Assembly: GCA_051453625.1 (NCBI GenBank)
Contig: JBOZIK010000001.1
Coordinates: 59,056,178-59,084,357, forward strand
Direction: 5' to 3'
Source: Welwitschia mirabilis
Lineage: Eukaryota; Gnetophyta; Gnetopsida; Welwitschiales
Length of the DNA stretch: 28,180 nt
Both the position numbers and the translations under genes were made by a program. The number at the start of each line of letters is the position of its first letter. Position 1 is the first letter of the stretch. The notes below the pieces were generated by a model that did not search any database, had not been told where the DNA came from, and worked only from the letters and a program-made list of their open reading frames with translations. Shown here in pieces: positions 10,255 through 21,069 of the stretch.

Positions 10255-10272
10255 TTTATAGAAATGTAATTG
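10255..10272 (-). promoter_or_regulatory. primer-binding site remnant (copy B)
   Basis: This is the position homologous to the copy A PBS. Flanks GCCTT on one side and GAGATGTTGTGATG on the other align directly, but the site itself has lost most tRNA-Asp complementarity. It is identified by alignment with 2418-2435, not on its own sequence. Confidence 0.5.
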
Positions 10273-11031
10273 AGATGTTGTGATGTATATTTATGCAATA
10301 TTTCATGTTTTTCTTAAATCTTGTCAATCACAAATATATATTACAAAATACGACATTCTAATATAGATGGAAGTAGACCTGAATATCATAATCTATAAAG
10401 GGAACAGACAATAAGAAAGAGAATTAGTTTTAAATAAAATATTTTTGTATTTCTTTTAAGTAGAATATAATAAATAACAATATAAGAATAATGCACATAA
10501 AACATACTATGCAAATGAAATGCAAGATAATTCTAAATGAAATATCTATTTGATTACTAAATTAACATATCACAAAGATTAGACCTACATAACTTAGATG
10601 AATTAAGAAGAACTTACCACTAAATCCTAACCAACCTAAGCTATTAGGCATAACAAACAGAATATGAAAACATGTAAAGTTAATCTATGAAATGAAGTGT
10701 AATGCAACTAAACTACTAGTGTCAATCTTAACAAAGGTTATCTTCATAATCTACATTACAAATGAAGCTGTCACGGACTTATAAGCTATATAAACTATAA
10801 GGGATATGCATATAATAAAAGATATAAAAACAAAAATAGAGTTTTAATTAAGTCAAACCAACATCTATGTTACAAAGTAATAGCATCTTAATGAAAAGAT
10901 ACACATTCCATCATCAAGGAAAATGTCTCTATACAATAATAATAAATGGATCTTCTATCCTTCAATCTTCTACCACAAGAATTTTTGGTACCAACGAAGA
11001 TAAATTTAAAGTTGAGAGCAGAGGTGATATT

Positions 11032-11042
11032 TATTATAAATA
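11032..11042 (-). promoter_or_regulatory. TATA-like site of LTR B
   Basis: On the minus strand this reads TTTATTTATAATA. It lies at the same relative position as the TATA boxes of the other two LTR copies and about 30-40 bp upstream of the region aligning with their transcribed part. It is more degraded than in the right-hand copy. Confidence 0.45.
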
Positions 11043-11367
11043 AAACTTTAAAAATAGAAAACCTTAATAGATGCAGTAAAATCCTAATAGATGTACAATA
11101 AGATGTATAACACATAGTAGAAGTTTAATGGAGTTTTATGAATAGTTATATTTAGATGTCATCCTGTTGATCATCTAGATGTCATAGGAGATAATGTCAC
11201 ATCATATAGGATTCACATTAGCTTCCAATTTGGTCTAGTTAGCATCCTATTTAACATATTCTTCTATCTTTTACTATCATTTAGATGATAAGGTGGATGA
11301 TGAGCTTCTTAAAGTTATTTATTATATCATATCAGCCTCTTTGATCAAAAGAATTTTGCTTTAGATA

Positions 11368-11797
11368 NNNNNNNNNNNNNNNNNNNNNNNNNNNNNNNNN
11401 NNNNNNNNNNNNNNNNNNNNNNNNNNNNNNNNNNNNNNNNNNNNNNNNNNNNNNNNNNNNNNNNNNNNNNNNNNNNNNNNNNNNNNNNNNNNNNNNNNNN
11501 NNNNNNNNNNNNNNNNNNNNNNNNNNNNNNNNNNNNNNNNNNNNNNNNNNNNNNNNNNNNNNNNNNNNNNNNNNNNNNNNNNNNNNNNNNNNNNNNNNNN
11601 NNNNNNNNNNNNNNNNNNNNNNNNNNNNNNNNNNNNNNNNNNNNNNNNNNNNNNNNNNNNNNNNNNNNNNNNNNNNNNNNNNNNNNNNNNNNNNNNNNNN
11701 NNNNNNNNNNNNNNNNNNNNNNNNNNNNNNNNNNNNNNNNNNNNNNNNNNNNNNNNNNNNNNNNNNNNNNNNNNNNNNNNNNNNNNNNNNNNNNNNN
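11368..11797. other. assembly gap (430 N)
   Basis: This is a run of N within LTR B. Any frame spanning it is an artefact. Confidence 0.99.
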
Positions 11798-11946
11798 TAT
11801 GAAATATTATTAAATGTAATGAAGATTGCATGTTTTCATGATATTTTTCTTAGCTTTCATTATTATTAAAACTCAATAGAAACCTATCTAATTGCTTGCA
11901 AAACTACTCAAAATACCCTATTAAATACATACAATTTGACATTACA

Positions 11947-12737
11947 ACATTCATTAAGATTAAATGTTGTTCACAAAAATTGTTAATTGATGATAATAAT
12001 CATTGTGATAAGTATAATACTATTTACCTTTCATGTTTAAAATGATCAAACATTTATACATTTTCTTCCTCATCTATATAATTCTCTTTATTTTCAATTG
12101 TCTTTTCTATCCCATTTGGTTGTAATAGAGGATGGTTGTCTTATGGATAATGGCTTCTATGGAAAATACATTATAGATGCTTCTATTAAAGTTGTCCCAC
12201 ATGTATGTGTGTTAATAACTAAATTCAAATCATCTGTTATTTATTTTTTACTAAGATTTTTAAGTTCCTAATAAATCTAATAAAACTTCCATTTAGTAAT
12301 ATGAAATATGTTTCAATAAATCATAAGTCTTATTAGTTATTACCCCATAGTCATAATATGTTTCACATCTTTTAGCTTCATATAAATAAGGTATATTTTC
12401 CTTTGGATAATTTACTTCACATTTGAACCGTTATGAATCTTGCTTCCTAATCTCAACTTCTTCTATCCTTCACTTTAACATCATGACATATGCTCTAAAA
12501 ATTGTAGCATATATGTATCTCAAAACTCCTTTATAACGCATGATTTTACAACCTTTCCCATTTCCTAAGAATATAATAGGTTACTAAATGAAGATTTCAA
12601 TAATTATACTAAATGTGGTTCTTACTTATGATATCAAATTTGGAATAAGCTACATGTAAGCTAATTTTAAATTCTTACTCGATCTTAACTAAATCCAAGA
12701 AAAGCAACAAGAAAAGCTATAACCACTAGTTTTTAGA
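11947..12737. other. no gene seen; possible 5' flank of element C
   Basis: This stretch is AT-rich with no recognisable coding sequence on either strand. A TATA-like CATATAAATAAGG lies near 12381-12393, and a weak match to the initiator-tRNA-Met PBS (TGATATCAAATT against TGGTATCAGAGC, 8 of 12) lies at 12629-12640. Both would suit a 5' LTR of the plus-strand element that follows, but I could not find a matching 3' LTR, so no LTR is called. Confidence 0.3.
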
Positions 12738-13620
12738 AATAGAAGATGACTCATGTAATACAAGAAAAGCATACAAATTTAAATAGTTCTCTTGATGATG
12801 AAGAAAGAGATATAGGAAAGCAAGAATTAGATGATGCATCAACAAATCCTTCACATTTTCTAATGAAAAGTAAATAAATTAACCATCAAAAAATTTAAAG
12901 AGCCTTAGAAAATTTAAAAAATCTTTTAGAAGACACAAAAATATTATTACATCTTTTGAAATTATTAAAAGATGTGCCTATGTACTAAAAGCAAATTAAG
13001 ATCATGTTCTTAAAAGAAAAGAATAAAAAGTAAAGAAACAAACAAAAACAAATTGAGATAGTTAGGAAGGATCAAGTTTCTTAAGCTTCCCCACAAGTTC
13101 TTTAAAATAAATAACATGAGAAGTATAGTGATCCTAGTATACCTATGATAGTTGTAAAAATTGATGGGAAACTCAAAGTAGAAGTACTTATGGATCTAGG
13201 AGCAAGCATTAATGTTATGACCTATAAAATTTACAATGGATTAATAAATTAAAAAGTGATACCTTATCAAGGAAAAGTATACTTAGTATATGACTCAACA
13301 ATAATATTAGAAGAAGTTATAAGGGATATACCCATCAAACTCTAGGGCTTTATCTACTTAAGAGATTCATTAGTGATAAAGACTCAAGAAGACACTAATG
13401 TGGTGATATTAGAAAGGTCTTAGATGTCTAGAATTGATGCTACTAGTTATTCTAGAAGAGGAGTAATAGAAATCAATCTACGAGATCTTAAGGAAAAGAT
13501 CAAGTTATTCAATGTAGTGGTTATAGAAGAGATGGCACAGAATACAGAACCTAGAACAAATGCAATTCTAATACAATAGATTACTATAAGATTAAATAAA
13601 TAAAATAAAAAAAGTATGAA
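12738..13620 (+). pseudogene. element C: gag C-terminal linker and aspartic protease (Ty3/gypsy)
   Basis: One plus-strand frame runs from an ATG at 12738. It includes ALENLKNLLEDTKILLHLL and LKDVPMY, a segment type seen just upstream of protease in plant Ty3/gypsy polyproteins. After a basic stretch comes SIPMIVVKIDGKLKVEVL and the active site MDLGASINVM with the catalytic Asp at 13193-13195. A VVILERS segment (VILGRPW-like flap end) follows. Active-site Asp and Gly-Ala are intact, unlike in copies A and B, but TAA/TAG stops interrupt the frame. Most of gag, including any zinc knuckle, is absent. The lead-in VKIDGKLKVEV differs from the A/B protease, so C is a different lineage. Confidence 0.78.
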
Positions 13621-14700
13621 ACTGAATATTTAACATCTCAAGAAATAGAAAAGCCTCCTCTTAAGAAAGGATTAAAATGTGTTGAAGTAGCTCCAAATGG
13701 ACCACTAATTATAAATAGTTCTTTAAACTCATTCTCAAAAAAGAAACTTAAAAGAATGTTAATCAAAATGAAAGGAGATTTTTCTTAGGATCATACTAAT
13801 ATTAAAGAAATAGATTCAAAAAATACCAACATAGGATTTACTTAGATACCTCTATTAAAACAAATAAGTAACTAAAAAAAAGATGCAACCCACACATGGA
13901 ATAAGTAACTAAATAAGAAATTTCTAAGCTCTTAGATATTGGATTCATTTATTTTATATCTAATTTAGAATGGGTTAGTTCTATCACAGCGGTGCTAAAG
14001 AAAGGAAATAAATGGAGTGTACATATATACTTTTAAATATTAAATACTACAATTTATAAAGATCATTTTTCTCTTCCATTTATAAATCAAGTTTTAGAAA
14101 GAGTATACACACATTAATACTATAGTTTTTTAGATGAATATATTGGCTATAATTATCTTCTAATATCTTTAGAGGATTAAGCAAAATAACATTAACTTTT
14201 CATGGAAGTACTTTTGCCTATAAAGTATTACCATTTAGATTATGTAATGTCACTGCTACTTTTCAAAGGTTAGTAAATAGTGTCTTTTAAGATATAATAG
14301 GAAGATTAGTCAAAGTATTTAAATATGATTTCTCAACTTTTAGCAATGATTTTGAGGATTCTTTTATTAATTTGGAAAGATTTTTAGAGATATGTGAAGA
14401 AAAGCATCTAAAACTTAGCTAGTTAAAAAGTCATCTTATGATGATAAAAAACATAGTACTAGGAGATAAAATATCTCAAAAGGGAATTGAGACTAGTGAA
14501 TAAAAAATTAAATCTATAAAAGAAATTTTAACTTTAACGAAACTAAAGAAATTAAGATCTTTATTAAGATACATTGGATATTATGGAAGATTTATATCCA
14601 ACTTTAGTAAAATTGATAAATCTTTGAGTAATCATTTACAAAAGGATGTGGAATATGATTGGACTGATTAATGTCAAAATTCTTATCAAATTTTAGAGTA
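13621..14700 (+). pseudogene. element C: reverse transcriptase relic
   Basis: Plus-strand blocks in order are NLEWVSSITAVLKKGNKW, YKDHFSLPFINQVLE, YYSFLDEYIGYN, then after a one-base frame change TFHGSTFAYKVLPFRLCN with ATFQR. Next come RLVKVFKYDFSTFSNDFE, EICEEKHLKL, GDKISQKGIE, and LRSLLRYIGYYGRFISNFSK. These are typical Ty3/gypsy RT motifs. The catalytic FMDD is FKYD (14318-14329), so the first active-site Asp and the Met are lost. Stops are frequent. It would synthesise element cDNA. The flanking protease and RNase H match the expected order. Confidence 0.83.
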
Positions 14701-15120
14701 TAGACTTTTTTTCAACATCTATATTATAAGGATCAAATTGGACAAGACCCTTCTAGATTATAACTAGCACATCTATTCATGCTATGGAAGTAGATTTAGG
14801 GCAAAAAGATGAAGAAAATAAACCATATGATATTTCTTACTTTAGGAAGAACTATAATCTAGCTTAAAACAATTACATAATAACAAAGAAAGAGCTATTA
14901 GTGGTGGTAATGATATTAGAGAAATTCACACATTACATTTTAGGTTAAAAAGTAAAAGTTTATATAGACCATAATGATACTATATTTTTGATAAATAAAA
15001 AAAACACAAATTTTAGAATTATGAGATGGATACTATTGATGTAATAATTGACTTAAATATTATTAATAGAAAAGGAAAAAATAGTGTGGTAGCAAATTAC
15101 CTCTCAAAACTAGAATTTTT
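14701..15120 (+). pseudogene. element C: RNase H relic
   Basis: Plus-strand motifs are HAMEVDLGQ, DISYFRKNYNLA, NNYIITKKELLVVV, KFTHYILG, KVYIDHNDTIFL (catalytic Asp at 14967-14969 kept), and, in a shifted frame from 15026, GKNSVVANYLSKLEFF. The last corresponds to NVVADHLSRLE, with the active-site Asp replaced by Asn. The open stretch 15026-15460 starts inside this domain and continues into integrase, so its ATG is not a real start. The domain would remove RNA from the hybrid. At least two stops and one frameshift inactivate it. Confidence 0.82.
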
Positions 15121-16493
15121 TGATGAAGAGCAGATAAACATAAGAGATGAGATTTTTTATAAACATATTTTTCAAGTAAAAACCAATCCATGGTATACCA
15201 ATATAATCAAAGTCATTGTGAGTAAAAAATTACCATATTTTATGAATTACTATGAAAGAAAAATATTAACAAGAGAGTCTAGATATTACATTTGGCATGA
15301 TAAGATGTTATTTAGAAAATGCAAAAATCATGTTATTAGAAGATCTATAGAAAAAGTTTTACAAAGAAAAATTATAAAGAAATCTCATGAGGGAAAAGGA
15401 GGAGGACATTATGATGCAAGAAAAACAAGGATAAAACTTCTTCATATGGAATACTACTAACTCATAAGATTTAAAGATTTAAATGCTTATATCCAAGATT
15501 GTAATAAGTGTCAAAGAGAAGGCACATTTAACTAGAGGGTAGAAATTCCATAATAATGGATTTAGTCAATTAAACCTTTTGATGTTTGGGAAATAGATTT
15601 TATTAGACCTATCAATCCTTCCTATTTTGAAAAAAATATATAATTTGGTCTACATTGATTACTTTACTAAGTGAGTTAAGGCTAAGGTTGTGTCTTATTA
15701 TTCTTTTTAAACTATAGTTAAATTTTTTCTTAGGAATATTATATATTAGTTTAGAGCCCCTTGAAGTCTTATGTTGAATAAAGGAACTCATTTCACTAGT
15801 GAAGTCTTTAATAAACTCTTGATCAAACATGGAATACACCATAAATTCTCTACTACCTACCATCCTCAATCTAATGGCTAAGCTGAAGTAATTAATAAAG
15901 AAATAAATAAAATGTTAATAAAGGTCATAAATATTAAGAAAATAAATTGGGCTAACAAATTAAATGAAGATTTATGAGCTTATAAAATAACTTGGAAACA
16001 TAGCATAATGTTTACACCATATGAATTAGTCTATGAAAAAAGGGCTATTTTACCAATTTAATTTAGAATAGAAACATTTAAATTGACTAAGGAATTAAAA
16101 TGTAACTTGGACACAGCTCAAAAGGAATGAATAGAAAACTTGAATATTTTAGATAAAAACAAGAAAGAAGATCTTTTATGTTAAGAACTTGTACAATAAA
16201 AAACTAAAATACATCATGATAATAGATTTAGAAAAATTGATTTTAATGTAGGATATTTTGTATTAATCTAGGATCTTAAAAATATCCATTCTAAATAGAA
16301 ACATAAACAAAATTTACTAGGATCCTATACTATAATAAAACTTTTGAAAAATGAAGCCATAGAGATATATGATCCTAATGAGGAAATAACCTACCAAGTT
16401 AATGTACAAAGAATAAGAATGTATCATGATTATAAATCTATACTACATTATATAAGAAACCCTCATAGGATGAAAAGAATACTTCCACTCTAA
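15121..16493 (+). pseudogene. element C: integrase relic, HHCC ligands intact
   Basis: The zinc-binding region is complete: KKSHEGKGGGHYDARKTR, then CNKC (His codons 15386-15388 and 15407-15409; Cys codons 15500-15502 and 15509-15511). The core has FDVWEIDFIRP (first catalytic Asp at 15596-15598 kept) and LNKGTHFTSE, where the second Asp is Asn (15777-15779). YHPQSNG, stop, AEVINKEI keeps the catalytic Glu at 15885-15887. The tail includes WKHSIMFTPYELVYEKRAI, FRKIDFNVGYFVL and YQVNVQRIRMYHDYK, typical of the Ty3/gypsy integrase C-terminus. It ends at TAA near 16493. It would insert element cDNA. A minus-strand frame at 15612-15869 is an antisense shadow. Confidence 0.87.
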
Positions 16494-16775
16494 TTATGAA
16501 ATGAAAATTTTTAAACTAAATAATAAAGGATATGTCATTTCTTTAAAGTTTATTCAAACTATCTGTTTACTAAGTTTTTCAAAATAACGTTAATGATTAT
16601 GACATAGAAAGATAATTTAGTAAGTCTTTAATAAGGGATTGTGCATTATTCATATTAAGAAGATTGAGATACATTTCATCACATGGTAGAATATCTTCTA
16701 ATGAATGTGTATTAAAACAAAAAGGGAAAAAACACCATAATGTTCTATTGCAAGTAGACTAGGGCAAATATTACC

Positions 16776-16784
16776 AAGAGGGGG
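16776..16784 (+). promoter_or_regulatory. polypurine-tract-like site downstream of element C
   Basis: AAGAGGGGG lies about 280 bp after the integrase stop on the same strand, just before a possible TG start (TGCAATATCG). This is where a plus-strand primer and 3' LTR would be expected. No LTR partner was found upstream of C, so the call rests on composition and position only. Confidence 0.35.
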
Positions 16785-17457
16785 CCTTTAAAAGTGCAAT
16801 ATCGTAGTTATGAAAACTCCACTAAGGGATCTGTTGATTATGATCTGGATGAAAAAATAAAATAAAAATATGTCCTCACCCATATGATAATAGTTGCACT
16901 CTCCTCATTGTGGCAGAAAATTAAGTTAAGAAAAATACAAATTTTAGAAATAGTTGTACCTCAGAAGTTATCTGAGATATAGCTAGTTATCAAGACTACA
17001 ACTATCTATTACAATGTTATATAAAAAAAAAAGATAAAAGAAAAATCTTACTCTAGTATGTGATACAATGTGAATTTGAATAATTTTAATTCAATAGCTT
17101 ACATAATTATTAAATTTTATTTTAGCAAAGAAAAAGCTTTAAATTTTTAGATTCATTTTATTTTATCTAAATAATTTGATAAATTGTTTAGTTTGAAGTC
17201 ACTTTAATGAAGTTGATATATCAATAAGAAAATTAAGGTACTAATAAAATAACTTTAATTAAAATAAAAAATCAAAAACTTTGTTAAGCTAGAAGATTAT
17301 TACATCATGTTTCAAAAATGAGACAAAAACATAAGTTTAAGCTACTATAGCTAAAATAATAAATCATTTAACTAAAATAACTAAATTATTAAAGTAACCA
17401 TAGAACTTATTTTCCATGTTATAATGCCTCATCTTAGATGATGATCTCATAGAACTC
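16785..17457. other. no gene seen
   Basis: This is AT-rich sequence between element C and the minus-strand relic. Neither strand gives recognisable motifs. It could hold a decayed 3' LTR of element C, but nothing in it repeats upstream of C by eye. Confidence 0.4.
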
Positions 17458-18051
17458 TTACTTAGGTGCAATAGATGCATTTCATTTAGAGACTATGATT
17501 GCAAGTTAATCTCTTTTGGATGAGATCGTCAAAAGTTTAGGTAAGGCTTAGAATTTCATATTATTTTTTATGTTCTTCTTATCAAATCTTAATACAATAT
17601 AGTTGAGTGCAAGGTTTGTGCCTTATATTTAATCAATCATTTTTTCTAACACTTTCATTCACCTAGCTAACTAGCTTAAAGAAACATCATAGGTTGAATT
17701 CCCTTGATTGAATTACTTACAAAGCTCTTTATTTCTCATTCTAAAGTACTTTCCCACTAAGTGATGATTTATAAGACCAAAACTTAAAGGGATAACATCA
17801 TTTTCAAATTAATATTTAGTAGGCTTAGTGATGAAATTATTGAAGATATCTAAAACCTCAGCAATTGATTTATAATCATAGTATAGGAATTGTTTCACCT
17901 TAGTCTTTAACCTATCTAAACTTTAAGGTAACTAATGGTTTACACTTCTAACACACATGTTGATTTGAGTGGAACCCAAGTTAAAAAGGTAACATTTTAT
18001 CTTTTTAATCCTTGAGATAGTAATGAAAGAGTGAGGGGTAGTAAAATCCAT
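17458..18051 (-). pseudogene. unrecognised single-frame pseudogene (~198 codons)
   Basis: From an ATG at 18051 (MDFTTPHSFITISRIKKIK) one minus-strand frame stays readable for about 198 codons with no frameshift. It is interrupted by around ten TAA/TAG/TGA codons, most plausible as former CAA, CAG or CGA. Readable segments include INMCVRSVNH, SLDRLKTKVKQFLYYDYK, IAEVLDIFNNFIT, PLSFGLINHHLVGKYFRMRN and MKVLEKMID. It has a basic N-terminus and a mostly helical look, with no zinc finger or catalytic motif that I recognise. It is neighboured by element C, which points the other way, and by a repeat array. It may be an element-encoded ORF, a gag of an unfamiliar lineage, or a captured host gene. 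The function is unknown. Confidence 0.5.
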
Positions 18052-18648
18052 GAGGATTGACTAAGAAAAGATGGTAATGATTGGAAAATGATTAAATGAA
18101 GGAACTCTAAAAGTTAGATGGAGAATGATGAATGATTAGCATGATAGAATGAGATTTATAGCATAAGTTTTATTTAGTATAGTTGATAGGTGTAATTCAT
18201 TTTAAGTTATCTAATGCACATGTGTTTAGTAATGAAGTAAAATACATTAAATAAATTACATACCTTTTTTGTCTAATAACTAAGATGTGTAAAGTATCAG
18301 CAATAATTTTGGAGTAAGATAAGAATCAAGGAATTACAAAATAACTAAGGTTCAATATAAACTTAGAACTTTAGATTAATTTATAATCATTTTTATTTTT
18401 CCTGAGCTAGAAGCCTTTACAGGAATCCACCACATTTTGTCATCACTCTTGATTGTCAAGTAATTAGTGAAATTCTACATTTTTTTTTGAAGTAATACCT
18501 TTAGATAATATTATAAAAATAATAATTAATCATACAAAAATAAATATAATATCTTGCATGAAATAATAAGAAATGAAAATTACTTATATCATTCCTATAA
18601 TATAACATTATTATGAAATAGACCTTAGAAATGTGTTTGTCTAGTTGA
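18052..18648. other. no gene seen
   Basis: This stretch is AT-rich and non-coding on both strands by eye. It includes the region immediately upstream of the minus-strand pseudogene. No TATA box or repeat that I can support. Confidence 0.4.
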
Positions 18649-19059
18649 TTGACATTGACTTAAAGTTAAACTTTAATTTATATTTTGAGCTAACATGATA
18701 AATATAAATATCCATTTTCTGAACCTCTATACTTACATAAAATAATATCACTTAATTGATTGACACCAACTCAAAGCCAAAACTTTGAATTAGATTTTAG
18801 ACCAAATCACTATGGTGTAAGTTCAAAATATTGGCTAACACCAAGCTCAAAGTCATAACTTTAAGTTAAATTTCATGCCAACTAAATAGTCTTCTTATAT
18901 TCTTTAAATATGTAATGAAACAAAACTATCTGGTTAACTCACACTAACTCAAAGTTAAAACTTTGAGTCATATTTTAAGTTAAGTCATTGAGATGTAAGT
19001 TTAAGAACTTAATTGCTACTAATCCAAAGTCAAAGCTTTGAATTATATTTTAAGTCAAC
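18649..19059. repeat. dimeric tandem repeat (~180-bp period) of a 47-bp palindromic motif
   Basis: Five copies of one motif occur at 18649-18694, 18760-18805, 18835-18882, 18938-18984 and 19013-19059. Start-to-start distances are 111, 75, 103 and 75, so the array is built of two-motif units about 180 bp long. The sequences between motifs 2 and 3 and between 4 and 5 also match each other (both contain TGTAAGTT near the middle). Each motif contains an inverted repeat. In copy 4 (18948-18967), CTCAAAGTT and AACTTTGAG form 9-bp arms around AA. The array is not coding on either strand. Confidence 0.75.
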
Positions 19060-20144
19060 TTCATCCTCTTGAACTTGCTTCTAAAAGGCAAGGCCTTCTT
19101 CTCAATGACTTCCATCAACTTGCTACTATAACTCCTTTGTATTACCTTACTTATCTATTCTTGATTACTTAATTATAACCAAATGGTAGGAATCCAAAGG
19201 ACTTCATTGAGAACTCTGGAGTCCTTGATGACATATTTGAACTCACTTTTTTAGCTTCACAATGGATTCAATGATTCTTATTAATAAATAAAGAGTTTCC
19301 AATAACCCTTATCGAATCTTGCTATTGTAGTGAGGGGTTACTATTTAAATATAATATTCCATTCCTTAAGCATTCCACTTAAAATTTTTCTTAATGATCA
19401 CTGTCCTCATTCTTAATGACTTTGTTGTAAGTTAATGTATACTTCCCTTCCATGTCATCTAACCCACATTAGTATCCACCATGTTTATTCCATGTCAATA
19501 AATATTCATATCATTATCCTTTTTACCATGTCATTCCATTTTTCAACACTAGCAACATACAGAACAATTTCATTTTTAACTATTTCATTTCCAATAAAAA
19601 TTCTCATTTATTCCTTGAATGTGCAAATTTAATATAATAGTAAGCACAAATTTCTACCTATTTAAGTATAACATAGGTTAGTAATTCTACTTTTACCTCT
19701 ATAATTTTAATTTATTATTATTTCATGCTTTCTTATTATGTTTAAGTTCTTGCAATATCATAAAATACCTTTATGCAAAAATCTCAGGTACAACTAATAT
19801 CTTATTTTCAGCATTTAGGAGAATGCCAAATTTAGCATAGAGGAAGAGTAGAATCAAATAAAATAGAGTAGAATACAATTTTACCATAAAAATTCTTGCA
19901 GTAGTAAAAAATCATCTCTAAATTTGTGAAAATTACTTTATAGAAATAAGTTTTATATTTTTTTAGAAAATAATTGCTTAGTGAGTTATTTTTTAAATGT
20001 TATTAGTAAAGAAGCTTTTATTTAAAACATGTTTTTCAATAACCTGACTCTAGCAATTGTGGAAAATTTAATATAATGTAGGATTAGCTCCTTATTAAAT
20101 TTCACACATATGCTTTTAGACCCCTACTTAATAGAGTTTAAATA
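19060..20144. other. no gene seen
   Basis: This stretch is AT-rich. A short inverted pair, AAGGACT (19197-19203) and AGTCCTT (19220-19226), lies within it. Open frames at 19435-19632 (plus) and 20124-20321 (minus, antisense to the next feature) have low-complexity products with no motifs and are not called. Confidence 0.4.
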
Positions 20145-20882
20145 GAGAATCATTAAGATGGCCGGTATGAATGGCTTATCATAAATGATATATTCATCTT
20201 GGTATCTATTTATTAATTTTATAAGAATTTGAAAATAAATGACATAGAAGATGTAATAAAAATAATACTTAAAAATAAAAGAATATTGATTGCTCAAGAG
20301 GACATCAAAAAAATATTGCACTTACCACTTGGAGGAAAATCTATTAATAACACCAAAAGGAAAGAAGATACAAATTTAAGCATGAGCCTTCTAAGAAGGG
20401 TGGTAATATAAGGAATAATCCAAGTAGATAAAGATGTAGAACTAGAATTCTTCATCATCTCAAGGATTATGGCTAATAATCTAATACCTATTCTTCATAA
20501 ATAAAAATGTATCACATTACTTGGCTTATGCATGATAGCATTAGTGAAGGATAAGACAAATTAAACAAATGTAAATATTATAGAAGAAATCTTTTTGATA
20601 TTGGTAAGGCATATTACAAAATTAAATAAAGTTAGAATTGGATCTTTTGGCATAATAGGACTAGGATCTCCCTCTTTAATACCCTAACTCTCAAGCAAAA
20701 ATAAAGTTTCATTTCAACCAAATAAGTTCTATGTTGATTTAACTATTCAAATTTTATTTGGAGTTAAAGAGTTAAGTTTACAAAGAAGTAAAAGTCAAAG
20801 GACCTCTTAGCCAGACCTGGGAGAGTCTTATTCTACTCCATAGAGTCTACCTTCATTATTTTCCCCTTTAAGCATGCCTTAA
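20145..20882 (+). pseudogene. decayed 'putative plant transposon protein'-like domain
   Basis: One plus-strand frame runs from about 20145 to the gap. It gives DGRYEWLIINDIFILVSIY, then after a stop FYKNLKINDIEDVIKIIL and RILIAQEDIKKILHLPLGG, then LEFFIISRIMANNLIPI, a block with LGLCMIALVKDK, and NIIEEIFLILVRHI. The order resembles the plant-specific domain often annotated 'putative plant transposon protein', in which a VREFYANL-type helix precedes a bulky segment and an x-ED-x2-x2-LGLP-x-G motif. A second helical half ends at a conserved region before a Leu-Ile-Pro segment. Stops are in-frame, with no frameshift seen. Its role in the parent element is not known to me. The match is by pattern only. 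Confidence 0.5.
20842..20882. repeat. 41-bp sequence repeated on both sides of a gap (left copy)
   Basis: The 41 bases ending at the gap are identical to the 41 bases that start right after it (20983-21023). This is the signature of an unmerged contig overlap, not of a biological repeat, although a true tandem repeat collapsed at the gap cannot be excluded. Confidence 0.9.
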
Positions 20883-20982
20883 NNNNNNNNNNNNNNNNNN
20901 NNNNNNNNNNNNNNNNNNNNNNNNNNNNNNNNNNNNNNNNNNNNNNNNNNNNNNNNNNNNNNNNNNNNNNNNNNNNNNNNNN
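20883..20982. other. assembly gap (100 N)
   Basis: This is exactly 100 N, flanked by the identical 41-bp sequences at 20842-20882 and 20983-21023. The real gap may be zero or negative in length. Confidence 0.99.
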
Positions 20983-21023
20983 AGAGTCTACCTTCATTAT
21001 TTTCCCCTTTAAGCATGCCTTAA
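20983..21023. repeat. 41-bp sequence repeated on both sides of a gap (right copy)
   Basis: This is the second, identical copy of 20842-20882. A minus-strand open frame spanning the gap (20833-21069) is built from these two copies and the N run and is not real. Confidence 0.9.
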
Positions 21024-21069
21024 GACCCAATACAATTCTCATTTTAAGAACTCTTGCCCTCCCATCCAC

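Larger units (their letters stand above)
10276..11946 (-). repeat. LTR of copy B (5' LTR, contains a gap)
   Basis: It aligns by eye with LTR A at both ends. The lower end TGTTGTGATGTATATTTATG matches TGTTATGGTGCATATTTATG, and the upper end ATTAAATACATACAATTTG matches ATCAAATACATGTAAGTTGG. It also aligns with the LTR at 27224. Internal landmarks are a TATA-like site (11032-11042), two copies of the 28-bp motif (11156-11183 minus, 11276-11303 plus) and the conserved block downstream of TATA. A 430-N gap (11368-11797) interrupts U3, so the true length is uncertain. An open frame inside it (10888-11115) is incidental. Confidence 0.8.

Noticed and set aside
10888-11115. Minus-strand 75-aa open frame
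   Set aside because: It lies within LTR B across the TATA region and is not conserved as an open frame in LTRs A or F.
11361-11831. Minus-strand 156-aa frame
   Set aside because: It consists almost entirely of N from the gap in LTR B.
11947-12640. 5' LTR of element C
   Set aside because: A TATA-like site and a weak PBS are present, but no matching sequence was found after 16785, so paired LTRs could not be supported.
15612-15869. Minus-strand 85-aa open frame
   Set aside because: It is antisense to the integrase core of element C, whose motifs are clear on the plus strand.
18649-19059. CRISPR-like array of short repeats and spacers
   Set aside because: Spacing alternates, the repeats are degenerate and the intervening sequences match each other. 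In a plant context this is a tandem repeat, not CRISPR.
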